Positions 42,879 through 51,544 of a stretch of DNA of 64,000 bases are shown here, piece after piece (within the stretch, counting starts at the first letter, position 1; each line of letters starts with the position of its first letter). The notes under the pieces were generated by a model, which saw nothing but the letters and a program-made list of their open reading frames with translations, did no database searches and had not been told where the DNA came from. The DNA comes from Oleispirillum sp965228165 (GTDB lineage Bacteria; Pseudomonadota; Alphaproteobacteria; Rhodospirillales; Rhodospirillaceae): contig CBDDHB010000003.1 in NCBI GenBank assembly GCA_965228165.1, positions 496,001 to 560,000 of the forward strand, read 5' to 3'. Both the position numbers and the translations under genes were made by a program.

Positions 42879-44432
42879 TTACAACGGAATGTTGCCGTGC
42901 TTCTTCGGCGGCCGGGTCTCCCGCTTCGACAGCAGGGTCCGGAGAGCCAAAGCAATCGCGGCCCGCGAACGCGCCGGATTGATCACGTCGGTGATCTGTA
43001 CGCGACCCGAGGCCTGGTAGGGGTTCTGGAATTCCTTGGAATACGTGGCCACGACTTCAGCGCGCTTCTTGGCCGGATCCTTGGCTTCCTTGATTTCCTT
43101 ACCGTACAGGATGTTCGCCGCACCGTCGGCGCCCATCACCGCGATTTCCGCGGTCGGCCAGGCGAAGACGACGTCGGCGCCGAGCGAACCCGGGCACATC
43201 GCCAGATACGCGCCGCCGTAGGCCTTGCGCATCACCAGGGTGACCTTCGGAACCGTCGACGCGGAGTAGGCGAACAGCAGCTTCGCGCCATGGCGAATGA
43301 TGCCGCCGCGTTCCTGCGCGACGCCCGGCAGATATCCGGGGGTGTCGACGAGGTTCAGCAACGGGATGTTGAACGCGTTGCACAGACGGATGAAGCGCGA
43401 ACCCTTGTCCGAGGCGTCGATGTCGATGCAACCCGCCTTGAACGCCGGCTGGTTGGCGATGATGCCGACGACAACGCCGCCGACACGCGCCCAACCCACC
43501 ACCATGTTCTTGGCGAATTCCTTGTGGACTTCAAGGAAATCACCGCCGTCGACCAGACGGGTGATGATCGGCTTGACGTCCAACGGCGCCTTGTTGGTTT
43601 CCGGGATCAGGTTGTTCATCTCCGGATCATCGGCGAGGACGAGTTCCTCGGTCAGATGATGCGGCGGCTCTTCCATGTTGTTGGAAGGCAGGAACGACAG
43701 GATCTTGTGGGTGATGGCGATCGCGTCGCGGTCGTCCTCGGCGATGAAGTGCACGTTGCCGGAAACCGAGGCATTGGCCTGGGCCGAGCCGATTTCCGCC
43801 ATGGTGCAGACCTGACCGGTCACCGCCTTGATCACGTCCGGGCCGCAAATGAACATGTTCGCGGTGTTGCGGGTCATGATCAGAAGGTCCATCAGGGCCG
43901 GCGAATACGCCGCACCGCCCGCGCACGGACCCGCGATGATCGCGATCTGCGGAACCACGCCCGAAGCCAGAACGTTGCGATAGAACACATCGCCATAGCC
44001 GTTCAGGGAGTCGGTGGCTTCCTGGATGCGCGCCCCACCGGAGTCGTTGATGCCGATGATCGGCATGCCGGCCTTGATGGAGAATTCCTGAAGCTGCGAA
44101 ATCTTGCGCGCATGGCGGGAACCCAGCGAACCGCCGGAAGCGGTGAAGTCCTGGGAGTAAGCCGCAACCGGCTTGCCGCCGCAGTAGCCGACGCCGGTGA
44201 TCACGCCGTCGCACGGAATATCCTTGTTATCCATGCCGAAGCCGCGGGTGTTGTGACGCACCAGCAGACCGAATTCCTGGAAGGTTTCCGGCATGAACAG
44301 CAGGTCCAACCGCTCGCGGGCGGTCAACTGACCCTTTTGGTGGCGGGCTTCGGCCTTTTCGGGGCCGCCGCCGGCGAACGCCGCGGCGCGACGCTTGTCA
44401 AGTTCTTCGAGGAGTTCTTTTGCTATCGCCAT
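42879..44432 (-). CDS. mmdA: Acyl-CoA decarboxylase carboxyltransferase (alpha) subunit, methylmalonyl-CoA type
   Basis: 517 residues, the size of MmdA/PccB-like carboxyltransferases. It transfers the carboxyl group of an acyl-CoA to biotin. Visible features are the crotonase-like GGSLGSRHARKI and INDSGGARIQEATDSL oxyanion regions, AGPCAGGAAYSPALMD, the second oxyanion region DTPGYLPGVAQERGGIIRHGAKLL, and the C-terminal PPKKHGNIPL end shared by MmdA and PccB. The companion membrane beta subunit means a Na+-exporting decarboxylase rather than an ATP-driven carboxylase. Methylmalonyl-CoA is the best guess from the C-terminus; propionyl/malonyl specificity cannot be settled here. Confidence 0.88.
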   Translation of the reverse strand: MAIAKELLEELDKRRAAAFAGGGPEKAEARHQKGQLTARERLDLLFMPETFQEFGLLVRHNTRGFGMDNKDIPCDGVITGVGYCGGKPVAAYSQDFTASGGSLGSRHARKISQLQEFSIKAGMPIIGINDSGGARIQEATDSLNGYGDVFYRNVLASGVVPQIAIIAGPCAGGAAYSPALMDLLIMTRNTANMFICGPDVIKAVTGQVCTMAEIGSAQANASVSGNVHFIAEDDRDAIAITHKILSFLPSNNMEEPPHHLTEELVLADDPEMNNLIPETNKAPLDVKPIITRLVDGGDFLEVHKEFAKNMVVGWARVGGVVVGIIANQPAFKAGCIDIDASDKGSRFIRLCNAFNIPLLNLVDTPGYLPGVAQERGGIIRHGAKLLFAYSASTVPKVTLVMRKAYGGAYLAMCPGSLGADVVFAWPTAEIAVMGADGAANILYGKEIKEAKDPAKKRAEVVATYSKEFQNPYQASGRVQITDVINPARSRAAIALALRTLLSKRETRPPKKHGNIPL

Positions 44433-45302
44433 TGGGACACAATTTTCCGATAATTATAAGTTAGGGGCGGCATGTGTATCATTATTCTTGGCCGCTTGCC
44501 AGCCTCGTGTGACACCAGGGTTTCACGCACCGTCTGCCGCGCCCCGCCGCCGGAAACCCGGGTTCGGGGCGCGTCTTCCCCGCCGCAAAACGCGGCGAAC
44601 GACCTGCACACATCGCAAGCCGAACCGTTCGCGGCGCGGCGCGTTCCGCGAGACGGCTGTAATCGGAGGAAACCGTCCGCCGCCCCCGGCGCGCGCCGGG
44701 GCGGTGAAGGACGGAAAAAGGAGTCGAAGGCAGCGAAACAACAGGCCGCGCGGCGACGCCGATGATCGGCGAAACCGCGTCCGCAACCGCGCCCCGGACC
44801 CCCGTCCAGGACACGGCCCCAGCGATGGAGGCCCCCAAAAGCGGAGCCCCGACGCATCCCATGTTCACAGGCATTGTCGAGCCAGCCCCTGCTGTTCTTA
44901 TGCGTTCCGGCCCTCCCCAGGACCGGGCGCATGTTGGTTTTCGAGCCGGCCGTCTAACACGAAACCCGGGACATGGCAATTTTATCCGTATGGATAGGGC
45001 AGCTCCTCTGACCCAAATAACTCCGCGCACACGTGGGGCGAAAACCGGAACCGCCGCCTTTCCAACGGGTTGCGCGGAACTCGTGGCAATCGGGGCATCT
45101 CCACGGCGGCGCGCACCCCCGGCGAAAACCTCGGAGTCCCCGGCTCGCGCCGGGGCCTCTCCCTCCCCGAAGGAGTGAGGATTCGCTCCTGGCCGGGACT
45201 CGCGACGGACGCCGACGCCGGAGTCCCGGCCATCATCCGGGTTGCGCCGCGCGGCAGGATCGCATACGCCTATGCGGCGGGCGGAATTTCGGAAGATACG
45301 GC
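44433..45302. other. Long divergent intergenic region between mmdA and ribF
   Basis: 870 bases without a supported gene. Adjacent to mmdA (minus strand) is a perfect -10 box TATAAT at 44458-44453; the -35 is poor. Two hairpins with the same 7-bp stem CCCCGGC/GCCGGGG and 4-base loops occur at 44684-44701 and 45138-45155. A TATCC/GGATA hairpin is near 44981-44995. I compared the region with tRNA, SRP RNA, 6S, RNase P and FMN-riboswitch patterns and saw no match. Confidence 0.5.
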
Positions 45303-46256
45303 ATGTTGATCCTGCGTCATTCCGACGACGTCCCGGCGGATATCCGCCAGGGGGTCGTCGCCATCGGCAATTTCGACGGCGTGCATCGCGGCCACCAGGC
45401 GGTGATCGCGACCGGTCTGGCGCTCGCCCGCGCCGAGGCCCGGCCCTTCGGCGTCCTGACCTTCGAGCCGCACCCGCGATCGGCCTTCCAGCCCGAACTC
45501 GCCCCCTTCCGCCTCACCCCGTTCCGCATCAAGGCGCAGCTGATCGAGGACATGGGCGCGGACTTCCTGTTCGTGCGGGGGTTCGACCTCGCCTATGCGC
45601 AGACCGCCGCCGACGACTTCATCGCCGACACCCTGGTGCGCGGCCTGGACGTCCGCCACATCGTCATCGGCCACGACTACGCCTTCGGCAAGGGCCGCAC
45701 CGGCACCCCGGAATCGCTGAAGCGCGCCGGAGCGGCGCGCGGCTTCGGCGTCACCGAACTCGCCGCGGTGACCGGCCGCGCCGGGGTGATCCTGTCGTCC
45801 ACCGCCGCCCGCGACGCGATCCGCGAAGGCCGCTGCGAGGACGCAGCCGCCATCCTCGGCCGCGACTGGACGATCGAGGGCCGGGTCGAACACGGCGAGG
45901 CGCGGGGACGCGCCATCGGCTTCCCCACCGCCAACATCCATTTGACCGACACCCTGCGCCCGCGCGCCGGAGTCTATGCGATCCGGGCGCGGGTCGAAGG
46001 CGATCCCCGCATTCTCGACGGCGTCGCCAACTACGGGCGGCGCCCCACCTTCGACGGTCAGGGCTCGGTGCTGGAAGTGCATCTGTTCGACCTGGCGGAA
46101 AGTCTTTATGATCGGCACCTTCGCGTCGCGTTCGCGCATTTTCTGCGCGACGAGCGCAAGTTCGACGGCATCGACTCCCTGAAGCGACAGATCGAGATCG
46201 ACGCCGCCCTGGCGCGCCGCCATCTGAACCCATCGGCCCCTGCAACGAGCGTATGA
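45303..46256 (+). CDS. ribF: Bifunctional riboflavin kinase/FAD synthetase
   Basis: 317 residues from ATG 45303 (GGAAGA upstream). The N-terminal FAD synthetase has the nucleotidyltransferase motif AIGNFDGVHRGHQAVI near residues 21-36 and later FGKGRTGTPE. The C-terminal riboflavin kinase has GRAIGFPTANI, PRAGVYAI and NYGRRPTFDG, ending with the FLRDERKFDGIDSLKRQI block. It makes FMN and FAD from riboflavin. Its stop overlaps the ileS start (ATGA at 46253), a common ribF-ileS-lspA order. Confidence 0.97.
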   Translation: MLILRHSDDVPADIRQGVVAIGNFDGVHRGHQAVIATGLALARAEARPFGVLTFEPHPRSAFQPELAPFRLTPFRIKAQLIEDMGADFLFVRGFDLAYAQTAADDFIADTLVRGLDVRHIVIGHDYAFGKGRTGTPESLKRAGAARGFGVTELAAVTGRAGVILSSTAARDAIREGRCEDAAAILGRDWTIEGRVEHGEARGRAIGFPTANIHLTDTLRPRAGVYAIRARVEGDPRILDGVANYGRRPTFDGQGSVLEVHLFDLAESLYDRHLRVAFAHFLRDERKFDGIDSLKRQIEIDAALARRHLNPSAPATSV

Positions 46257-49078
46257 ACGAAATGAGCGTGGATACCAAAGCGACCGTGTTTCTGCCCACC
46301 ACCTCCTTCGGGATGAAGGCCGGGCTGCCCTCCCTGGAACCCAGGCTTCTCGCCCGCTGGCAGGCGATCGACCTGGAGGGACGCCTGCGCAAGGCGGGCG
46401 CGGACCGCGAACCGTTCGTTCTGCACGACGGCCCGCCCTACGCCAACGGCAACCTGCACATCGGCCACGCCTTGAACAAGATCCTCAAGGACGTAATCGT
46501 CAAAAGCCAGCAGATGATGGGCAAGGACGCCCGCTACGTGCCGGGCTGGGACTGCCACGGCCTGCCGATCGAATGGAAGATCGAGGAAAAATACCGCGCC
46601 GCCGGCAAGGACAAGGACGCCGTGCCGGTGATCGAATTCCGCCAGGAATGCCGCGACTTCGCCGCCCACTGGGTCGGCGTGCAGAAGGCCGAGTTCCAGC
46701 GCCTGGGCATCGGCGGCGATTGGGCCAATCCCTACACCACGATGAGCTTCGCCGCCGAGGCGCGGATCGTCGCCGAGATCGGGCGGTTCCTCTTGAACGG
46801 CGGCCTCTACAAGGGGGCGAAGCCGGTGCTCTGGTCGGTGGTGGAAAAAACCGCCCTCGCCGAGGCGGAGGTCGAGTACCACGACCATACCTCGACCACC
46901 ATCTGGGTGCGCTTCCCGGTGGTCAACCCCGCCCATCCGGCGCTCGAAGGCGCATCGGTGGTGATCTGGACCACCACCCCCTGGACGATGCCGGGCAACC
47001 GCGCCGTCGCCTATGGCGCGGCCTTCGACTACGCGGTGGTCGAGGTCAAGGCGGTCGATGGAATGAGCCTCGCCCGGCCGGGCGAACGCTTCGTGGTCCT
47101 GGAGGAACAGCTGGCCGCCGTCGCCGCCGAGGCGCGGATCACCGATTACGTCGTCGTCGCCACCCTCAAGGGCGCGGAGATGGCGGGCACCGTCTGCCGC
47201 CACCCCCTGGCGGCGGGCGGCTACGATTTCGAGGTGCCGCTTCTGGCGGGCGACTTCGTCACCACCGACCAGGGCACCGGCTTCGTCCACATCGCCCCCG
47301 GCCACGGCGAGGACGACTGGAGGCTCGGCGTCGCCAACGGCATCGCGGTGCCGGATACGGTGGGCGACGACGGCGTCTATTACCCGCACGTGCCGCTGTT
47401 CGCCGGCAAGCACGTGTTCAAGGTCGCCCCCGACGTCCTGAAGGCGATGACCCAGGAAGGCGCGCTGCTCGCCTCGGGCAAGCTGGTGCACAGCTATCCC
47501 CACTCCTGGCGGTCGAAGGCCCCCCTGATCTTCCGCAACACCCCGCAGTGGTTCATTTCGATGGACACCAACGCCCTGCGCGACAAGGCGCTGGCCGCCA
47601 TCGACGCCACCCGCTGGGTGCCCGAACAGGGACGCAACCGCATCTGCGCGATGGTCGAAAGCCGTCCCGACTGGTGCGTTTCCCGCCAGCGGGCCTGGGG
47701 CGTGCCGATCACCGTCTTCATCGACAAGACCACCGGCGAGCCGCTGCGCGACCCGGCGGTGATGGCCCGCATCGTCGACGCGGTGAAGGAAGACGGCGCC
47801 GACGTCTGGTTCACCGCCCCGGCGGAACGTTTCCTCGGCCCGGATTACGACGCGGCGAACTTCGATAAGGTGACGGACATCCTGGACGTCTGGTTCGATT
47901 CCGGTTGCACCCACGCCTTCGTCCTGGAGGACCGCAACGATCTGACCTGGCCCGCGGCGCTGTACCTGGAAGGATCGGACCAGCATCGCGGCTGGTTCCA
48001 AAGCTCGCTTCTGGAAAGCTGCGGCACCCGCGGCCGCGCCCCCTACGACACGGTGCTGACCCACGGCTTCGTCCTCGACGAACAGGGCCGCAAGATGTCG
48101 AAGTCGCTCGGCAACGTCGTCGCGCCGCAGGACGTCACCGACCAGATGGGCGCCGACATTCTGCGCCTGTGGGTGGTCGGCTCCGACTACACCGAGGACT
48201 TGCGCATCGGCAAGGAGATCCTGTCGCGCACCACCGACGTCTATCGCCGCCTGCGCAACACCCTGCGCTATCTTCTCGGCAATCTCAACGGCTTCGCCGA
48301 GACCGAGCGCGTCGCCGCCGCCGAGATGCCGGAACTGGAGCGTTGGGTGCTGCACCGGTTGAGCGACCTCGATGACCGCGTGCGCCGCACCTGCACCGAG
48401 ACCTTCGCCTTCCACGAACTGTTCCAGGAAATCCACAATTTCTGCGCCGTCGATCTGTCGGCCTTCTATTTCGACATCCGCAAGGATTCGCTTTATTGCG
48501 ACGCGCTCGACGATCCCCGGCGGCGCGCCTGCCGCACCGTTCTCGACACGGTGTTCAATACCCTGGTGACCTGGCTGGCGCCGTTCATCTGCTTCACCGC
48601 CGAGGAAGCCTGGATGTGCCGCTTCCCCGACCGGACCGACAGCGTCCACGAGCAGGCCTTCCCCGTCATCCCCGCCACCTGGAAGGACGAGGCCCTGGCC
48701 GCCCGCTGGGAGAAAATCCGCGCCGTCCGCCGCGTCGTTACCGGCGCGCTGGAAAAGGAACGCGCGGCGAAGCGCATCGGCGCCAGCCTCTTGGCCGCGC
48801 CGGTGGTGCATCTGACCCCCGACCTCGCCGCCCTGTGCGAGTCGGTGCCGATGGCGGACATCTGCATCACCTCGGACATCCGGCTGACCACCGCGCCCGC
48901 GCCCGATGACGCCTTCGTCCTCGACGAGGTGCCGGGGGTGGCGGTGGTGACCGCCCTCGCCGAGGGGGCGAAGTGCGGACGCTGCTGGAAGGTGCTGCCC
49001 GACGTCGATACCCACGCCCACGCCGGGGTCTGCGGCCGCTGCGCCGACGCCATCGACCGCTGGGAGGCCGCCGAGTAA
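46253..49078 (+). CDS. ileS: Isoleucyl-tRNA synthetase
   Basis: 941 residues. Class I synthetase: HIGH motif in GNLHIGHAL (residues 67-75), KMSKS in KMSKSLGNVV near residue 614, an editing CP1 domain with WTTTPWTMPGN and GTGFVHIAPGHGEDD, and a C-terminal zinc-binding region CGRCWKV...CGRCADAI. The 2.8-kb frame is uninterrupted. Overlaps ribF by 4 bases and is followed 4 bases later by lspA. Confidence 0.98.
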   Translation: MNEMSVDTKATVFLPTTSFGMKAGLPSLEPRLLARWQAIDLEGRLRKAGADREPFVLHDGPPYANGNLHIGHALNKILKDVIVKSQQMMGKDARYVPGWDCHGLPIEWKIEEKYRAAGKDKDAVPVIEFRQECRDFAAHWVGVQKAEFQRLGIGGDWANPYTTMSFAAEARIVAEIGRFLLNGGLYKGAKPVLWSVVEKTALAEAEVEYHDHTSTTIWVRFPVVNPAHPALEGASVVIWTTTPWTMPGNRAVAYGAAFDYAVVEVKAVDGMSLARPGERFVVLEEQLAAVAAEARITDYVVVATLKGAEMAGTVCRHPLAAGGYDFEVPLLAGDFVTTDQGTGFVHIAPGHGEDDWRLGVANGIAVPDTVGDDGVYYPHVPLFAGKHVFKVAPDVLKAMTQEGALLASGKLVHSYPHSWRSKAPLIFRNTPQWFISMDTNALRDKALAAIDATRWVPEQGRNRICAMVESRPDWCVSRQRAWGVPITVFIDKTTGEPLRDPAVMARIVDAVKEDGADVWFTAPAERFLGPDYDAANFDKVTDILDVWFDSGCTHAFVLEDRNDLTWPAALYLEGSDQHRGWFQSSLLESCGTRGRAPYDTVLTHGFVLDEQGRKMSKSLGNVVAPQDVTDQMGADILRLWVVGSDYTEDLRIGKEILSRTTDVYRRLRNTLRYLLGNLNGFAETERVAAAEMPELERWVLHRLSDLDDRVRRTCTETFAFHELFQEIHNFCAVDLSAFYFDIRKDSLYCDALDDPRRRACRTVLDTVFNTLVTWLAPFICFTAEEAWMCRFPDRTDSVHEQAFPVIPATWKDEALAARWEKIRAVRRVVTGALEKERAAKRIGASLLAAPVVHLTPDLAALCESVPMADICITSDIRLTTAPAPDDAFVLDEVPGVAVVTALAEGAKCGRCWKVLPDVDTHAHAGVCGRCADAIDRWEAAE

Positions 49079-49082
49079 GCCG

Positions 49083-49544
49083 ATGCGCCGCGGACTTTTC
49101 ATCGCCCTCGCCGTGATCCTGCTCGACCAGATCAGCAAGATCGCCGTCCTCGACCTGATGCAGCCGCCCCGCGTCATCGAGGTGCTGCCGGTGTTCAACC
49201 TGGTGCTGGCGATGAATCGCGGGATCAGCTTCTCGCTGCTGACCTCGCACGCGGAATACGCGCCCTATCTGCTCGGCGCGCTGTCGCTGGCGATCGTCGT
49301 CGCCCTGGCGGTCTGGATGCGCGACATGGACAGCCGTCTCTCCCGCCTCGCCTTCGGCCTGATCGCGGGCGGCGCGATCGGCAACGTCATCGACCGCCTG
49401 CGCTTCGGCGCGGTGGTGGACTTCCTCGATCTGCACTGGGGGGGCTGGCACTGGCCCGCCTTCAACGTCGCCGATTCCGCGATTTCGATCGGCGCCGTCC
49501 TTCTGATGTTCGACGCCTTGTTCTCCCGTCCCCATTCAAGGTAA
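49083..49544 (+). CDS. lspA: Lipoprotein signal peptidase
   Basis: 153 residues with four membrane helices. Cleaves diacylated prolipoproteins. Conserved blocks: LDQISKIAVL, the NRGISFSLL loop (usually NxGxaF/S), GGAIGNVIDRLRFGAVVDFLDLH with the first catalytic Asp, and FNVADSAISIG with the second. Directly downstream of ileS; likely coupled. It would process the lipoprotein encoded next. Confidence 0.96.
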   Translation: MRRGLFIALAVILLDQISKIAVLDLMQPPRVIEVLPVFNLVLAMNRGISFSLLTSHAEYAPYLLGALSLAIVVALAVWMRDMDSRLSRLAFGLIAGGAIGNVIDRLRFGAVVDFLDLHWGGWHWPAFNVADSAISIGAVLLMFDALFSRPHSR

Positions 49545-49571
49545 GATGCCGCCACCATGGAGCAGACCGTC

Positions 49572-50174
49572 ATGCATCTTCGCCGTTCCCGCGCCGTCGT
49601 CTCCCGCCTGGGGAGCGTGGTTTTCGTTCTGGCCGCCGGGCTTTCGCTCGCCGCCTGCGACAGCGTGAAGCAGCAGTTGGGCTTCAACCGCGAAGCGCCG
49701 GACGAGTTCACCGTTCTGTCCCGCGCGCCGCTGGCGGTGCCGCCGGATTTCGCCCTGCGTCCGCCGCAGCCCGGCGCCGACCGCCCGCAAGAGGGATCGG
49801 AACGCGACCGCGCCAAGGCCGCCCTGCTGGGCCGTTCCGCCAAGAATCCGCGCGTCTATGCCCGCGAACTCGCCGCCAACACCAGCCTGACCCCGGGCGA
49901 GAAGACGGTGCTGACCAAGGCCGGCGCCAACGAGGCGGAAGCCGACATCCGCGTCACCGTGGACCGCGAGACCTCGACCCTCGCCAAGGAAATGGAATCC
50001 TTCACCGACTACCTGGTGTTCTGGGAGGACCGCTCCTACAAGGGCACTGCGGTGGACGCGCAGAAGGAAGCCCAGCGCATCCGCGAGAACATGGACCTCG
50101 GCCGGTCGCTATCGGAAGGCGAACCGCCGAAGATCGAACGCAAGTCCAAGGGCATGCTGGAAGGCATTTTCTAG
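49572..50174 (+). CDS. DUF3035 outer-membrane lipoprotein
   Basis: 200 residues from ATG 49572 (GGAG 9 bases upstream; an ATG 15 bases earlier is possible). Lipoprotein signal with hydrophobic core and lipobox LAAC near residue 29. The mature part has DEFTVLSRAPLAVPPDFALRPP, the DUF3035 hallmark, then GEKTVLTKAGANEADPDIR-like sequence. The family is confined to alphaproteobacteria, usually between lspA and M16 peptidases. It has been linked to the outer-membrane assembly (BAM) complex in Caulobacter-type organisms, but the precise role is open. Confidence 0.85.
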   Translation: MHLRRSRAVVSRLGSVVFVLAAGLSLAACDSVKQQLGFNREAPDEFTVLSRAPLAVPPDFALRPPQPGADRPQEGSERDRAKAALLGRSAKNPRVYARELAANTSLTPGEKTVLTKAGANEAEADIRVTVDRETSTLAKEMESFTDYLVFWEDRSYKGTAVDAQKEAQRIRENMDLGRSLSEGEPPKIERKSKGMLEGIF

Positions 50175-50209
50175 GTCTGCCCGTCTCCACATCCTGAAGG
50201 ATCTGCCGG

Positions 50210-51544
50210 ATGCGCACGTCGTTGTTCCGTCTGTCCGTCCTTGCCTGCTTTCTGGCCGCGCCGCGACCGGCGGCGGCGAAGGTCTTCGACCCCGACGTCT
50301 TCACCTTGAAGAACGGCATGACCGTGGTGGTGGTGGAAAACCACCGCGCGCCGATCGTGTCCCACATGGTCTGGTACAAGGTCGGCGCGGCGGACGAGCC
50401 TCCGGGTAAGACCGGCCTCACCCACCTTCTGGAACACCTGATGTTCAAGGGCACGCCCGCCGTGCCGTCCGGCCAGTTCTCGCGCCGCATCGCGGAAAAG
50501 GGCGGCATCGACAACGCGATGACCAGCCGCGACTTCACCGCCTATTATCAGCGCATCGCCGCCGAGCATCTGCCCCTGGCGATGCGCATGGAAGCCGACC
50601 GCATGGCCAATCTGACTCTTTCCGAGGCGGATTTCCAAAGCGAGCGGGAAGTGGTGCGCGAGGAACGCCTGCAACGGGTGGACAACGACCCCGGCGCGAT
50701 GCTGGCTGAACGGTTGGCGGTGGCGGTCTGGATGAACCACCCCTACGCCCGCCCGGTCGGCGGCTTCGATTCGGACATCCGAGGGCTTTCCCGCGCCGAC
50801 GCTCTCGCCTTCCACAAGCGCTGGTACGCGCCCGGCAACGCCATCCTGTTCGTCGCGGGCGACGTCACCCCGGCCTGGGTGCGCGAACTGGCGGAGGCGA
50901 CCTTCGGGCGCATCCCCGGCAAGGCCCTGCCGCCGCGCGTCCGCCCGCCGTTGGAAGCGCCGCCCGCCGGGATTCGCGTCGCGCTCTCCGCGCCGACGGT
51001 GCGCCAGGCGGAATGGCGGCGCTCCACCGTCGCCCCCAGTTGCGGCACCGCCGACGGCAGGACCGTCGCCGCCTTCGAGGTTCTGGGGGAAATCCTGGGC
51101 GGCGGCCCGACCAGCCGCCTGTACCGTTCCCTGGTGCTGGAAAAGAAGTTGGCGATCGGCGTCGCCGCCGGACATTCCGGCATGGCGCTGGGTCCGGGGA
51201 CCTTCTCGGTGGCGGCGACGCCGATGCCCGGCCGCGCGCCGGAGGAAATCGACCGCGCGGTGACGGCGGAAATCGAAGGCATCGCCGAGGCCGGAGTCGC
51301 CGCCGACGAACTCGACCGGGTGAAGGAGCGGCTGCTGGCGGCGCGGGTCTTCGCCCGCGACGACCTGTTCGCCGCGCCGCAGGCCCTGGCGCAGGCGCTG
51401 GCGGTGGGCTGCACGGTGGAGGCGGTGGAGGACTTCGCCGACGATGTCGCGGCCCTTTCCCCCAAGGATATCCAGGCGGCGGCGCGAGTGGTGGCCGGTC
51501 CCTCGGCGCAGGCGATCCTGACCCCGGCGGAGGACGCGAAATGA
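50210..51544 (+). CDS. M16 zinc metallopeptidase (catalytic member)
   Basis: 444 residues with an N-terminal signal peptide (LSVLACFLAAPRPAAA). M16B insulinase-like protease with inverted zinc motif HLLEH (H72, E75, H76) and the distal Glu in EREVVREE. The second domain contains LGEILGGGPTSRLYRSLV. Probably periplasmic. Forms a pair with the next gene, which lacks the zinc motif; such catalytic/non-catalytic pairs work as heterodimers. Overlap of 4 bases with that gene. Confidence 0.94.
   Translation: MRTSLFRLSVLACFLAAPRPAAAKVFDPDVFTLKNGMTVVVVENHRAPIVSHMVWYKVGAADEPPGKTGLTHLLEHLMFKGTPAVPSGQFSRRIAEKGGIDNAMTSRDFTAYYQRIAAEHLPLAMRMEADRMANLTLSEADFQSEREVVREERLQRVDNDPGAMLAERLAVAVWMNHPYARPVGGFDSDIRGLSRADALAFHKRWYAPGNAILFVAGDVTPAWVRELAEATFGRIPGKALPPRVRPPLEAPPAGIRVALSAPTVRQAEWRRSTVAPSCGTADGRTVAAFEVLGEILGGGPTSRLYRSLVLEKKLAIGVAAGHSGMALGPGTFSVAATPMPGRAPEEIDRAVTAEIEGIAEAGVAADELDRVKERLLAARVFARDDLFAAPQALAQALAVGCTVEAVEDFADDVAALSPKDIQAAARVVAGPSAQAILTPAEDAK

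Noticed and set aside
44871..44980. A frame containing MFTGIVE, like the start of riboflavin synthase, upstream of ribF
   Set aside because: The similarity ends after seven residues and nothing resembling the rest of riboflavin synthase follows.
44860..45000. Possible tRNA, SRP RNA or riboswitch in the region before ribF
   Set aside because: No acceptor/T-arm pairing, no SRP GGAAG tetraloop context and no FMN-riboswitch core could be found by eye.
46106..49198. A 1,030-codon open frame on the minus strand
   Set aside because: Antisense shadow of ileS, with no recognisable domain.
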